A program made the translations under genes and the position numbers. From UBA4656 sp002405525 (GTDB lineage Bacteria; Pseudomonadota; Gammaproteobacteria; Xanthomonadales; Ahniellaceae): 32,638 nucleotides of DNA. The DNA is taken from NCBI GenBank assembly GCA_036723735.1, contig DAIMGT010000045.1, forward strand, positions 1-32,638. The letters run 5' to 3'. A model generated the notes under the pieces. The model saw nothing but the letters and a program-made list of their open reading frames with translations. It searched no databases and had not been told where the DNA came from. Of the stretch, positions 1 through 8,326 are shown piece by piece. Position 1 is the stretch's first letter. Every line of letters starts with the position of its first letter.

Positions 1-85
1 CGCCTGCCGCGCGGCGCCACGGGCGGACGTCCGCCATCTCGCTCCAGCGCGACAAGAACTCGTCCCGCCGCATCACCCGGCCCAT
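1..85 (-). CDS. possible 5' end of an unidentified gene, cut by the window edge
   Basis: An ATG at 85 on the minus strand is preceded, at 3 bases, by a GGGAGA ribosome-binding-like sequence. It opens a frame beginning MGRVMRRDEFLSRW that stays open to base 1. Only 28 codons are visible, so no family can be named. The start would be divergent from the dioxygenase gene at 156. An alternative start is the internal ATG four codons later. It could equally be chance in this GC-rich sequence. Confidence 0.35.
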   Translation of the reverse strand, partial: MGRVMRRDEFLSRWSEMADVRPWRRAAG

Positions 86-155
86 TTCTCCCATGCCCCG
101 TCGACCGCCTCGGGCGCACGGGCCTATGCTGGGGAAGTCCACTACCGAGTCCGCC

Positions 156-794
156 ATGACCGATCCCCGAGACCCCCGCCGCCGCCATGCCGTCCTCGGC
201 GGTCTCGCCGTGGCCGGCCTCGCAGTCCTGCGTCCGCTGGCCGCGGCCACTCCGCGCCAGAGTGCTGGGCCGTTCTTTCCGGTCGGCGAGACCGGGGAGT
301 CGGATTTCGACCTCACCCGCCTCGAGGGTCACACCGAGCGCGCCACCGGGCGCGTGGTCGAGATCGATGGCGTGGTGCGCGGCGCCGACGGCGCGCCGCT
401 GGCCGGCGCCCTGGTGCATGCCTGGCAGGCCAACCACCACGGCCGCTATGCGCACCCCGACGACACCAACCCGGCACCGCTCGACCCGCACTTCCAGGGC
501 CATGCGCGCCTGCGCACCGATGCCAACGGACGCTTCCTCATCCGCACCATCGTGCCGGGCCCCTATCCGGTCGACCGCGACTGGTCGCGGCCGCCGCACG
601 TGCACTTCAAGGTCACGCACCCGGGACACCGCGAACTGACCACCCAGATGTACTTCGCCGGCGAGCCGCTCAATGCCGTCGACCACGCCCTGAACGCGCT
701 CGACGAGGCCGAACGCGCGCAACTGGTCGTCGCCTTCGGCGCCGGGGCCGACGTGCCGACCGGCCGCTTCGAGATCCGGCTGGATCGCGCCTGA
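156..794 (+). CDS. Tat-exported intradiol ring-cleavage dioxygenase-like protein
   Basis: A 212-residue protein of the intradiol dioxygenase superfamily (protocatechuate 3,4-dioxygenase beta-like), which splits catechol-type rings with non-haem Fe(III). The four usual iron ligands can be assigned: Tyr98 (in HHGRYAHPDD), Tyr137 (in GPYPVDRDW), and His148 and His150 in RPPHVHFKV. The segment DGAPLAGALVHAWQAN is the usual N-terminal beta core. The N-terminus RRRHAVLGGLAVAGLAVL followed by an Ala-rich stretch looks like a twin-arginine signal, so it probably folds in the cytoplasm and acts outside it. I chose the ATG at 156 because it places the arginine motif 8-10 residues in. An upstream in-frame ATG at 93 would add 21 non-conserved residues. 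No catabolic genes are nearby, so the substrate is unknown. The family is quite sure, the reaction is not. Confidence 0.85.
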   Translation: MTDPRDPRRRHAVLGGLAVAGLAVLRPLAAATPRQSAGPFFPVGETGESDFDLTRLEGHTERATGRVVEIDGVVRGADGAPLAGALVHAWQANHHGRYAHPDDTNPAPLDPHFQGHARLRTDANGRFLIRTIVPGPYPVDRDWSRPPHVHFKVTHPGHRELTTQMYFAGEPLNAVDHALNALDEAERAQLVVAFGAGADVPTGRFEIRLDRA

Positions 795-1227
795 GGAAGC
801 GGCCCGGCTTCAAGGGCCACCCGCCGGCAGCCGACCGCGCCCGGCGCCGCGACGACCTCCACGGCGAGCGGACCGGCTGGCGTTCGCGCGGGTGCGGGAC
901 CGGGGTCCCGTGGTCGGCGATGCCGATGCGGCAGCGGGACGCGAAGGCGAGCAGCGGGTCGAGCGGCCGACCACTGGCGGTGACCGGATGAGCCTGCGCT
1001 CCGAACGCCAGCGCCGCAACGTCATCCGCAGGGCGGGTCTCGACCACGTCGGCGCCTGGCTGGTGGAGCAGTTGACGGCAACCCGGCTGCCGGTGTTCGA
1101 GGCGCCCTCGTGGGTGATGCGCGTACTGGTCGGCCTGCGGGCAGTCGGCCGCCATGACCACGCGATCGATGCGACCCAAGCGCTGATCGACGCCGATCTC
1201 GCGCGCGAAACCGGCGCGCGGGGCGCC
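795..1227. other. intergenic stretch of 433 bases, one weak coding-like frame
   Basis: This lies between the convergent ends of the dioxygenase and transaldolase genes. I recognise no gene or RNA. One plus-strand frame, open from 892 (ATG also at 988), shows G or C in most third positions and a coding-like pattern over 988-1200. It encodes an unrecognised stretch including DHVGAWLVEQL, but it then runs on antisense through the transaldolase gene and has no own stop before 2274. The minus-strand reading of the same stretch is rich in Gln and His, as expected for the wrong strand. It may be a remnant of a lost gene. Confidence 0.25.
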
Positions 1228-2175
1228 TCAGCGCGCGCCGATCATCTGGTCGAGCTTCCCGGCATCGGCGGCGAACAGACGGATCCCTTCGGCCAGCTTC
1301 TCGGTCGCCATCGGATCGGTGTTGAGCGCGTAGCGGAATTCCGCCTCGCGGTAGGACACGGCCGGCAGGTCCGCCGTGCGTGCGGCCTCGACGTCGAGCG
1401 CACGCGCCAGCGGCGCCTCGCTGGCCTGCAACTGCGCCAGCAGGTCGGGGCTGATGGTGAGCAGGTCGCAACCGGCGAGTGCGGTGATCTGGCCCACGTT
1501 GCGGAAACTCGCGCCCATCACCTCGGTGGCGATGCCGTGGCGCTTGTAGTGCGACCAGATGCGCGCCACCGATCGCACGCCGGGATCGTGGGCGCCCGCG
1601 TTCGCGACCTCGTCCCAGCCGGCGCCGGCGGCTTTCTTGTGCCAATCATAAATGCGGCCCACGAAGGGCGAGATGAGCGTCACCTTCGCTTCGCCGCAGG
1701 CCACGGCCTGGCAGAAGGCGAACAGCAGGGTCAGGTTGCAGTGGATGCCCTCGCGCTCGAGTTGCGCCGCGGCCTGGATGCCTTCCCAGGTCGAGGCGAC
1801 CTTGATCAGCACGCGATCGGTGCCGATGCCCGCCTTCGCGTAGAGGTCGACGATCCGCCGCGCGCGCTCGATGGTGGCGCGCGTGTCGAACGACAGTCGC
1901 GCGTCGACCTCGGTGCTCACGCGACCCGGCACGATCTTGAGGATCTCCAGCCCGAAGCGCACCAGCACCTGGTCGACGAGCGCATCCAGCGGCGCGCCGC
2001 GATGCGCGGCGACGGTCTCCGCCAGCAGCGGCGCATAGGCCGGATGCTGCACGGCCTTGAGGATCAGCGAGGGATTGGTCGTCGCATCGCGCGGCGCGAA
2101 GCGCGCCATGTCGAGGAAGTTGCCGGTGTCGGCCACCACGGTGGTGAAGGCCTTGAGCTGGTCGAGCTGGTTCAT
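1228..2175 (-). CDS. tal: transaldolase
   Basis: Transaldolase of the TalA/TalB type (315 residues; TalB of E. coli has 317). In the cytoplasmic pentose phosphate pathway it moves a dihydroxyacetone unit from sedoheptulose 7-phosphate to glyceraldehyde 3-phosphate. The Schiff-base lysine is Lys125 in RVLIKVASTWEG. The N-terminal signature DATTNPSLI is at 30-38, and the family block CNLTLLFAFCQA follows further on. The start ATG at 2175 gives the usual MNQLDQLK opening. It begins 31 bases after the rodA stop on the same strand, so it is probably cotranscribed with the cell-wall cluster, an unusual partner for a sugar-phosphate enzyme. Identification is firm. Confidence 0.95.
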   Translation of the reverse strand: MNQLDQLKAFTTVVADTGNFLDMARFAPRDATTNPSLILKAVQHPAYAPLLAETVAAHRGAPLDALVDQVLVRFGLEILKIVPGRVSTEVDARLSFDTRATIERARRIVDLYAKAGIGTDRVLIKVASTWEGIQAAAQLEREGIHCNLTLLFAFCQAVACGEAKVTLISPFVGRIYDWHKKAAGAGWDEVANAGAHDPGVRSVARIWSHYKRHGIATEVMGASFRNVGQITALAGCDLLTISPDLLAQLQASEAPLARALDVEAARTADLPAVSYREAEFRYALNTDPMATEKLAEGIRLFAADAGKLDQMIGAR

Positions 2176-2206
2176 GCGCGGATCCGGGCGGGTGCGGGGT
2201 TCGGGT

Positions 2207-3331
2207 TCAGGTGGCGACGAGCCTGCGGTGGGCGTGGATCGACTGCAGCAGGCCGAAACCGGCGAGCAGGGTGACCGCGGACGTGCCGCCGTAGGAGATC
2301 AGCGGCATGGGCACGCCCACCACCGGCAACAGCCCGCTGATCATGCCGCCGTTGACCATCACGTAGACGAAGAAGGTCAGCGCCAGCGACCCGCCCAGCA
2401 GGCGCGACCAGGTGTCGCGTGCGTTCGCGGCGATCCACAGCGCGCGGCCGATGATGAAGGCATAGAGCGCGAGCACCGCCACCACGCCCACCAGGCCGAA
2501 CTCCTCGGCGAACACCGCGAAGATGAAGTCGGTGGTGTGCTCGGGCAGGAATTCGAGCTTGGCCTGGGTGCTCATCCCGAATCCCTTGCCGAACAGCCCA
2601 CCCGAGCCGACCGCGATCTCGGCCTGGATGATGTTCCAGCCCGCGCCCAGCGGGTCGGATTCCGGGTCGAGGAACATGCGAAGGCGATCCTTCTGGTAGT
2701 CGTGCAACAGCGGCCAGCCGATGAAGGCCGCGGCCGCGGCCGCAGCGCCGAGGATCAGCGCGATGCGTGGCCACGACAGCCCGGCGAGGAACACCACGAA
2801 GGCGCCCGAAGCGGCGACCAGCAGACCGGTGCCGAGATCCGGCTGGGCCACGATCAACGCGGTCGGTACGGCGATGATCGCCCCGCACGCGGCGAGCGCG
2901 CCCCAACCCGGCGGCAGCACGCGGTCGTGCAGCGCCCAGGCCACCATCATCGGCAGGCTCAACTTCAGCAGCTCCGCCGGCTGAATGAAGAACGGCCCGA
3001 CGTCGATCCACAGCCGCGCGCTGCGCCCGCTGCCGATGAAGGGCACCAGGGCCAGCAGGACGAGCGAGCCGACGAACAGCCACGGCGTCCACGAGCGCAG
3101 GATCGCCGGCGGGATGCGCGAGAGCAGCAGCAGCAACGCGAGGCCGAGGCCAAGCCGTGCGGCCTGGTTGGCGACCAGGCCGAGACGGCCGCCGCTGGCG
3201 CCATAAAGCACGGTCAGCCCGATCGCGCACAGCAGCAGCACCGCCAGCAGCAGCGGCTGGTCGAGCACCGGCCGGGCCAGCAGGCGGTCCAGCCAGCGCC
3301 GGGTCCGCACGCGGATCGCAGCGATGTTCAT
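2207..3331 (-). CDS. rodA: RodA, SEDS peptidoglycan polymerase of the elongasome
   Basis: A 374-residue, strongly hydrophobic protein with about ten membrane helices. RodA links lipid II into glycan strands during side-wall growth and works as a pair with the transpeptidase PBP2 encoded just upstream. The catalytic aspartate of SEDS proteins is Asp268 in PEHTTDFIFAVFAEEFG, matching Asp262 of E. coli RodA. The C-terminal block GVPMPLISYGGTS is the classic family signature. The ATG at 3331 overlaps the mrdA stop by 4 bases (ATGA) and gives a normal length. The frame continues upstream into mrdA, but that part is out-of-frame mrdA sequence. Highly confident. Confidence 0.96.
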   Translation of the reverse strand: MNIAAIRVRTRRWLDRLLARPVLDQPLLLAVLLLCAIGLTVLYGASGGRLGLVANQAARLGLGLALLLLLSRIPPAILRSWTPWLFVGSLVLLALVPFIGSGRSARLWIDVGPFFIQPAELLKLSLPMMVAWALHDRVLPPGWGALAACGAIIAVPTALIVAQPDLGTGLLVAASGAFVVFLAGLSWPRIALILGAAAAAAAFIGWPLLHDYQKDRLRMFLDPESDPLGAGWNIIQAEIAVGSGGLFGKGFGMSTQAKLEFLPEHTTDFIFAVFAEEFGLVGVVAVLALYAFIIGRALWIAANARDTWSRLLGGSLALTFFVYVMVNGGMISGLLPVVGVPMPLISYGGTSAVTLLAGFGLLQSIHAHRRLVAT

Positions 3332-5184
3332 GGCGGGTTGGCCGTCAGCCAGGCGTCGAGGATGACGCGCGCGATCGGTGCGGCCGCGCGCGAACCGGAG
3401 TTGCCGGCCTCGACCACCACCGCGACCGCGATCGTCGGCGCCTCGGACGGTGCCCAGGCGACGAACAGCGCACGGTGGCGCAGGTGTTCGGCGACCCGCG
3501 CCTCGTCGTATTCCGCGCCGGCGCGCCGCGTGAAGCGCTGCGCGGTGCCGCTCTTGCCGGCGATCCGCCACGGCGCGCCGGCGCCGAAGGCGCGCGCGGT
3601 ACCGGTAGGCCCGTGCATCACCGCCTCCATCGACCGCCGCACCGCATCGAGGTTGGGCTGCGAGCGCACGAACGACGGCCTTGCGGTCGGCAGCGCCGAG
3701 GGCACGCGCGCAGCGTCGATCCCGTCCTGCGTCTCGCGCAGCAGGTGCGGCGAGTGGCGCACGCCGCCGCCGGCGAGGGTCGCCAGCGCGCTGGCCAGCT
3801 GAATGGGGGTCACCACCCAGTAACCCTGGCCGATACCGGCGATCACGGTCTCGCCCGGATACCAGTCGGCGGCCAGTTGCGCGCGCTTCCAGGCGCGCGA
3901 GGGCAACACGCCAGAGATCTCGCCGCCGAGGTCGATCCCGGTCGGCGCGCCGAACCCGAACTGCGCGAGATAGCCGCCGAGGCGGTCGACCCCGAGGTCG
4001 ACCGCGAGGCGGTAGAAGTACGTGTTCACCGACTGCGCCATCGCTTCGGTGAGGTCCACCCGGCCGTGCCCGCCGGCCTGCCAGTCACGCCAGACCTGCG
4101 GCAGTCCGGGCAGGCGGAACTCGCCCGACGACAGCATGGTGTCCTCCGGCCGGCGCAGGCCGAGCTCCAGTCCGGCCAGCGCGATGAACGGCTTCATGGT
4201 CGAACCCGGCTCGTACCCGCCCTGCAGGGCGCGGTTGAACAGCGGTCGTTGGGGCGCGGCCAGCAGGGCGGCGTAGTCGCGCCGCGAGATGCCGTTGACG
4301 AACAGGTTGGGATCGAAGGCGGGCAGGCTGACCATCGCCAGCACCTCACCGCTGCGCGGATCGACCGCCACCGCCGATCCGGCCTGGCCGCCGAAGGCGG
4401 CAGCGGCGGCGCGCTGCAGCTCGAGGTCGAGGGTCAGGTAGAGGTTGCGGCCCTGCCTCGGCGGCACCCGCGACAGGGTCGCCAGCGCACGACCGCGGAC
4501 ATCGGTCTCGACGCGCTCGAAGCCGACCGTGCCCAGCAGCAGGTCCTCGTAGGCGCGCTCGACGCCGGTCTTGCCGACGTGGCTGGTGCCGACGTAGCGA
4601 CTGGATTCAAGTCGCTGGCGGTCCTCGGCATCGATCCGGCCGACGTATCCGACCACGTGCCCGAGCAAGGCGCCCTCCGGATAATAGCGCGTGAGATAGG
4701 GCACGACCTCGACGCCCGGGAAACGCCAGCGCTGCACGGCGAAGCTCGCCACGTCCCGTTCGGTCATCTGCAGCTTGACCGGGATCGACTCGAAACGGCG
4801 CCGCAGGCGCCTTTCGGCGTCGAAGCGTTCCAGTTCCTCGTCGCTGATCGGCAGCACCGTGCGCAGGCCGGCGATCGCGGCGTCCACATCCCCGACCTGT
4901 TCGGGCACCAGTTCCAGGCGGTACTGCGGGATGTTTTCCGCCAGCAGTCGTCCGGCCCGGTCGTAGATCAGCCCGCGCGAGGGCGGAAGGGCGCGGGGCT
5001 TGATGCGGTTGTCCTCCGAACGCCCGTGGTACTCGGCGTGGCGGACCACCTGCAGCACGACGTAACGCCCGGTGAGCGCCAGCAGGCAGGCCAGCACGAC
5101 CAGAAAGCCGACCAGCGCACGGCGCCGGAACAGTGCGGCCTCGGGGCCGGCCTCCTTCAGTCGCCGCGCCGCGCCGACGCTCAT
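3328..5184 (-). CDS. mrdA: penicillin-binding protein 2, elongasome transpeptidase
   Basis: A 618-residue class B penicillin-binding protein that cross-links new side-wall peptidoglycan together with RodA. It has a single N-terminal membrane anchor (about 22-48), then the non-catalytic pedestal with the RGLIYDRAGRLLAEN block at 70-84, then the transpeptidase domain. All three active-site motifs are present: Ser328-Thr-Met-Lys331 (nucleophile Ser328), Ser385-Val-Asn387, and Lys544-Ser-Gly-Thr in AGKSGTAQR. The length suits the PBP2 family (633 in E. coli). It overlaps mreD upstream and rodA downstream by 4 bases each, so the three are translationally coupled. Highly confident. Confidence 0.97.
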   Translation of the reverse strand: MSVGAARRLKEAGPEAALFRRRALVGFLVVLACLLALTGRYVVLQVVRHAEYHGRSEDNRIKPRALPPSRGLIYDRAGRLLAENIPQYRLELVPEQVGDVDAAIAGLRTVLPISDEELERFDAERRLRRRFESIPVKLQMTERDVASFAVQRWRFPGVEVVPYLTRYYPEGALLGHVVGYVGRIDAEDRQRLESSRYVGTSHVGKTGVERAYEDLLLGTVGFERVETDVRGRALATLSRVPPRQGRNLYLTLDLELQRAAAAAFGGQAGSAVAVDPRSGEVLAMVSLPAFDPNLFVNGISRRDYAALLAAPQRPLFNRALQGGYEPGSTMKPFIALAGLELGLRRPEDTMLSSGEFRLPGLPQVWRDWQAGGHGRVDLTEAMAQSVNTYFYRLAVDLGVDRLGGYLAQFGFGAPTGIDLGGEISGVLPSRAWKRAQLAADWYPGETVIAGIGQGYWVVTPIQLASALATLAGGGVRHSPHLLRETQDGIDAARVPSALPTARPSFVRSQPNLDAVRRSMEAVMHGPTGTARAFGAGAPWRIAGKSGTAQRFTRRAGAEYDEARVAEHLRHRALFVAWAPSEAPTIAVAVVVEAGNSGSRAAAPIARVILDAWLTANPP

Positions 5185-5684
5185 GCCTCACCGCGCGGGG
5201 CGCGGCCGCCGCGGGCGCGCGCGAGGTCGAGCAGCAGGAACAGCCAGGGCCACAGCAGCGCGCCGGTGGCCGGCGCCAGCCAGAACGTCCAATCGGGGGC
5301 CGGCGTGCCCTGAAACACGCGCACCATCAGCATTACGACCCGGTCGTTGAGCAGCAGCCCCAGCACCAGGAGGGTCTGCTGCGGCATCGGAAAGAAACGC
5401 ATCCGCGCGCGCAGGCGCGCGACGATGAAGGCCAGCACCAACAGGCGCAGGGCCTGCTCGCCAAGCAGGCTGCCGCTGAGCAGGTCGCCGGCGAGACCCA
5501 GCATGAAGGCGGTCCCCAGCCGCATGCGCTCGGGCGCTTCCAGCGCCCAGTACACGACCAGCAGGGCGAGCCAGAACGGCTTGAGCGCGCGCAGCACCTC
5601 GGGCAGCGCGAACACGGTCAGCAGCAGCCCGATCACGAGGCTGGACCAGAACGCGGCCCCGTCGGCGCGCGCGCGCAGGCTCAC
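5181..5684 (-). CDS. mreD: MreD, rod-shape-determining membrane protein
   Basis: A small hydrophobic protein of 167 residues with about five predicted membrane helices, the usual size for MreD (162 in E. coli). MreD belongs to the elongasome and is thought to connect MreC and the cytoskeleton with PBP2 and RodA. Sequence features are few, but the stretch MLGLAGDLLSGSLLGEQAL is typical of the family, with a polar residue pair inside a membrane segment. Position decides the identification: it sits exactly between mreC and mrdA, overlapping both by 4 bases. Confident because of context. Confidence 0.93.
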   Translation of the reverse strand: MSLRARADGAAFWSSLVIGLLLTVFALPEVLRALKPFWLALLVVYWALEAPERMRLGTAFMLGLAGDLLSGSLLGEQALRLLVLAFIVARLRARMRFFPMPQQTLLVLGLLLNDRVVMLMVRVFQGTPAPDWTFWLAPATGALLWPWLFLLLDLARARGGRAPRGEA

Positions 5685-6664
5685 GGGGCGCCCCTCGGCA
5701 GCACGCCGGGGGGCGGCGCGGCGACCGAACCGGGGGCGCCTGCCACGCCGTCGGCCGGCGGCCCGACGAGATCTTCGGGCGGGCCGCTGAACTCCACCGC
5801 CGCAGAACCGTCACCGAGCCGCACGCGCTGGTCGTGCAGGACCAGCACCTCTCCGCTGCGCGCCATCGACGCCGCAGGCGTGGCGACGGCGCGCACGAAG
5901 GTCGCCGAGTCGTCCGGCTCGACCGAACGGATCGTGCCCACCGGCAGTCCGGCGGGAAATCCGCCGCCGATACCCGAGGTGACCAGCAGGTCGCCCGCAC
6001 GCACGCCGGCGCTGAACGGGATGTGCGGCAGGTTGAGCGACGCTGCGTCGCCGCTGCCGTAGGCGATCGCGCGCAGTCCGGTACGCGCCACCCGCACCGG
6101 AATCGCATGCCCGGGATCGGTAAGCAGGATCAGCACCGCACGACCGCGGTGTACCTCGACCACCTGGCCCAGTACGCCGTGGGCGTCCATCACCGCCTGG
6201 CCGGTCGCGATGCCGTCGCCCGCACCGAGATCGATCAGCACGCGGTGGCGGAACGGCTCGAGGTCGACCTCGATGAGCTCACCCAGCTGCGCCTGCAGGC
6301 CGAGACGGGTGCGAGCATCCAGCAGCTCGCGAAGGCGGTCGTTCTGGCCCGCCACCGCATCCATGCGCGCCAGCCGCGCCTCGGCCAGCAGCAGGCGCTC
6401 GCGCAGGCGCAGGTTCTCCGCGGCCAGAGAACGGCGCTCGGCCAACAGTTCGCGCGCCGTGCGACCGGCGCGTGCAGGGGCGGCGGCGACCCAGTACACC
6501 GGTCCAGCGAGGGTCGCCGCCTCGCGGCGCAACGCTTCCAGGAAGCCACCGCGGTGGTCGGCCAGCATCAGTGCCACCGCGCAGACGCCCCAGCCGACCA
6601 ACCGCAGCGTGCTGGCGTCGGCATCGGCGAACAGCGGGCTGGCGTCGTTTCCGTTGCTCGGCAC
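5681..6664 (-). CDS. mreC: MreC, periplasmic elongasome scaffold
   Basis: MreC of 327 residues: a short cytoplasmic tail, one membrane helix (LVGWGVCAVALMLADHRGG), a coiled coil (about 65-100, with repeated LAAENLRLRERLLLAEARL-type heptads), and the beta-rich periplasmic domain ending near residue 300. MreC filaments activate PBP2. I chose a GTG start at 6664 because GGAGG lies nine bases ahead of it; the ATG at 6730 would add 22 residues of low-complexity sequence without a ribosome binding site. The last 40 residues are a Pro/Gly/Ala-rich tail. Its stop overlaps the mreD start by 4 bases. Confidence 0.93.
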   Translation of the reverse strand: MPSNGNDASPLFADADASTLRLVGWGVCAVALMLADHRGGFLEALRREAATLAGPVYWVAAAPARAGRTARELLAERRSLAAENLRLRERLLLAEARLARMDAVAGQNDRLRELLDARTRLGLQAQLGELIEVDLEPFRHRVLIDLGAGDGIATGQAVMDAHGVLGQVVEVHRGRAVLILLTDPGHAIPVRVARTGLRAIAYGSGDAASLNLPHIPFSAGVRAGDLLVTSGIGGGFPAGLPVGTIRSVEPDDSATFVRAVATPAASMARSGEVLVLHDQRVRLGDGSAAVEFSGPPEDLVGPPADGVAGAPGSVAAPPPGVLPRGAP

Positions 6665-6799
6665 GTCGGGGAACCTCCCGGCGGAGTATCCACCCGGCGC
6701 GCCGCCTTGCGCTGCCGGCCTGCAGGCCACGCTCGTCGGGGCCCGAATCGACGCAGGAGCGCGGGCGGCCCGGGGGCGCCGCCGCGCCCGCCGGATGGG

Positions 6800-7846
6800 T
6801 CAGTCGGGGGTGAAGAACTCGCTGCCGTGCATGTCGATCAGTTCCAGCGCCCGCCCGCCGCCGCGCGCCACGCAGGTCAGCGGGTCGTCCGCGACCTGCA
6901 CGTGCAGCCCGGTCTCCTCGCTCAGCAGGCGGTCGAGGTCGCGCAGCAGGGCGCCGCCGCCGGTGAGCACGATGCCGCGCTCGGCGACGTCGGAGCACAA
7001 CTCCGGCGGGGTCTGCTCCAGCGCCGACTTCACCGCCGAGACGATGCCCGCCAGCGGTTCGTGCAGCGCCTCGAGGATCTCGTTCGAGTTGATGGTGAAC
7101 ATGCGCGGCACGCCTTCGGCGAGGTTGCGGCCGGAGACCTCGATCTCGCGCACCTCGGCCTGCGGGTAGGCGCAGCCGATCTCCATCTTGATCCGCTCGG
7201 CGGTGGTCTCGCCGATCAGGGTGCCGTGGTTGCGGCGCACATAGTTGATGATCGCCTCGTCGAACTTGTCGCCGCCGATGCGCACGCTCTGCGCGTAGAC
7301 GATGCCGTTGAGCGAAATCACCGCCACCTCCGAAGTGCCGCCCCCGATGTCGAGCACCATCGAGCCGCGCGCCTCGGCGACCGGGATGCCGGCGCCGCTC
7401 GCCGCTGCCATCGGCTCCTCGATCAGGAACACGTCGCGAGCGCCGGCGCCTTCGGCCGATTCCTTGATCGCGCGCCGCTCGACCTGGGTCGATCCGTAGG
7501 GCACGCAGATCAGGACCCGCGGGCTGGGGCGCAGCAGCTTGGCCTTGTGCACCTTGCGGATGAAGGCCTGCAGCATCTCCTCGGCCATGGTGAAGTCGGC
7601 GATCACGCCGTCTTTCATCGGCCGGATGGTGACGATGTTGCCCGGCGTGCGGCCGAGCATGCGCTTGGCGTCCGAACCCACCGCGCGCACCGAGCGCGGC
7701 CCGCCCGGGCCGCGGTCCTGCTGGATCGCCACCACGGAAGGTTCGTTGAGCACGATGCCTTGCCCGCGCGCGAAGACCAGGGTGTTCGCCGTGCCGAGGT
7801 CGATCGACAGATCGTTGGAAAACATGCCGCGAAGGCTCTTGAACAT
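6800..7846 (-). CDS. mreB: MreB, actin-like rod-shape cytoskeleton protein
   Basis: MreB, 348 residues (347 in E. coli), an actin-fold ATPase forming short filaments on the inner membrane that steer wall synthesis. The N-terminus MFKSLRGMFSNDLSIDLG is characteristic. Phosphate loop 1 is DLGTANT (about 16-22), phosphate loop 2 is LDIGGGTSE (about 165), and the adenosine motif is VLTGGGALL near 290. I chose the ATG at 7846 by homology; no clear Shine-Dalgarno sequence precedes it. It is the first gene of the minus-strand operon, with 135 bases between its stop and the mreC start, and it is divergent from gatC. Certain. Confidence 0.97.
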   Translation of the reverse strand: MFKSLRGMFSNDLSIDLGTANTLVFARGQGIVLNEPSVVAIQQDRGPGGPRSVRAVGSDAKRMLGRTPGNIVTIRPMKDGVIADFTMAEEMLQAFIRKVHKAKLLRPSPRVLICVPYGSTQVERRAIKESAEGAGARDVFLIEEPMAAASGAGIPVAEARGSMVLDIGGGTSEVAVISLNGIVYAQSVRIGGDKFDEAIINYVRRNHGTLIGETTAERIKMEIGCAYPQAEVREIEVSGRNLAEGVPRMFTINSNEILEALHEPLAGIVSAVKSALEQTPPELCSDVAERGIVLTGGGALLRDLDRLLSEETGLHVQVADDPLTCVARGGGRALELIDMHGSEFFTPD

Positions 7847-7943
7847 GGGCGTGGTCGATACGGCGACGCTGGAGGGAACCGGCGGGCGGGCCGCGGCCAT
7901 CCCGGGGGATGGGCGGCAATAGCCGGCGCAAAAAAGGGGCGTC

Positions 7944-7973
7944 ATCGTAGCGTCCGACGCGCCGCAGCGACAA
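7944..7973 (-). promoter_or_regulatory. possible promoter of the mreB operon
   Basis: On the minus strand TTGTCG (7973-7968) and TACGAT (7949-7944) are separated by 18 bases. Each matches four of six positions of the vegetative sigma-70 boxes. It would start a transcript about 90 bases ahead of mreB. This is a pattern match only. Confidence 0.35.
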
Positions 7974-8038
7974 GGATCGCACGCCGCCTTGGTGCTAGTG
8001 TTCGCAGCCCGTTAAGCCGTCAGCGAAATGCCCGATCG

Positions 8039-8326
8039 ATGTCCCTCGACCCCACCGTGATCGACCACCTCGCCCACCTCGCCCGACTGTCGCTCGACGA
8101 GGGCGAAAGATCCCGTCTCGGCGCCGACCTCGGGCGCACGGTGGCGATGATGGACGCCCTGCAGCGGATCGACGTCGCCGGCGTCGCGCCGCTGGCGCAG
8201 CCGCCCCCGCTGCCGCCCGCCCTGCGCCCGGACGCGGTGACCGAGCCCGACGCCAGCGCCACCCTGCTCGCGCTGTCCGCCGCCGCGCACGGCGGCTACT
8301 ACCTCGTGCCGCGGGTCATCGAGTGA
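8039..8326 (+). CDS. gatC: glutamyl/aspartyl-tRNA amidotransferase subunit C
   Basis: GatC of 95 residues, the small subunit that clamps GatA to GatB. The N-terminus carries the family signature: VIDHLAHLARLSLDEGE, with the helix LGRTVAMMDALQRIDVAGV following, and it ends on HGGYYLVPRVIE, the family's usual ending. The ATG at 8039 gives standard length. The upstream sequence is open for a long way in this frame, but that part is antisense to mreB and mreC. The TGA stop overlaps the GTG start of gatA, so the two are coupled. Firm. Confidence 0.95.
   Translation: MSLDPTVIDHLAHLARLSLDEGERSRLGADLGRTVAMMDALQRIDVAGVAPLAQPPPLPPALRPDAVTEPDASATLLALSAAAHGGYYLVPRVIE

Noticed and set aside
20..34. Palindrome GGCGGACGTCCGCC near the left edge as an operator
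   Set aside because: It has no loop, it lies within the possible partial gene, and such GC palindromes are frequent by chance in this sequence.
2057..5313. Long plus-strand frames of 580-720 codons across rodA and mrdA
   Set aside because: They are antisense shadows of rodA and mrdA: Gln/Arg/His-rich, without any family motif, while the minus-strand frames carry all active-site motifs.
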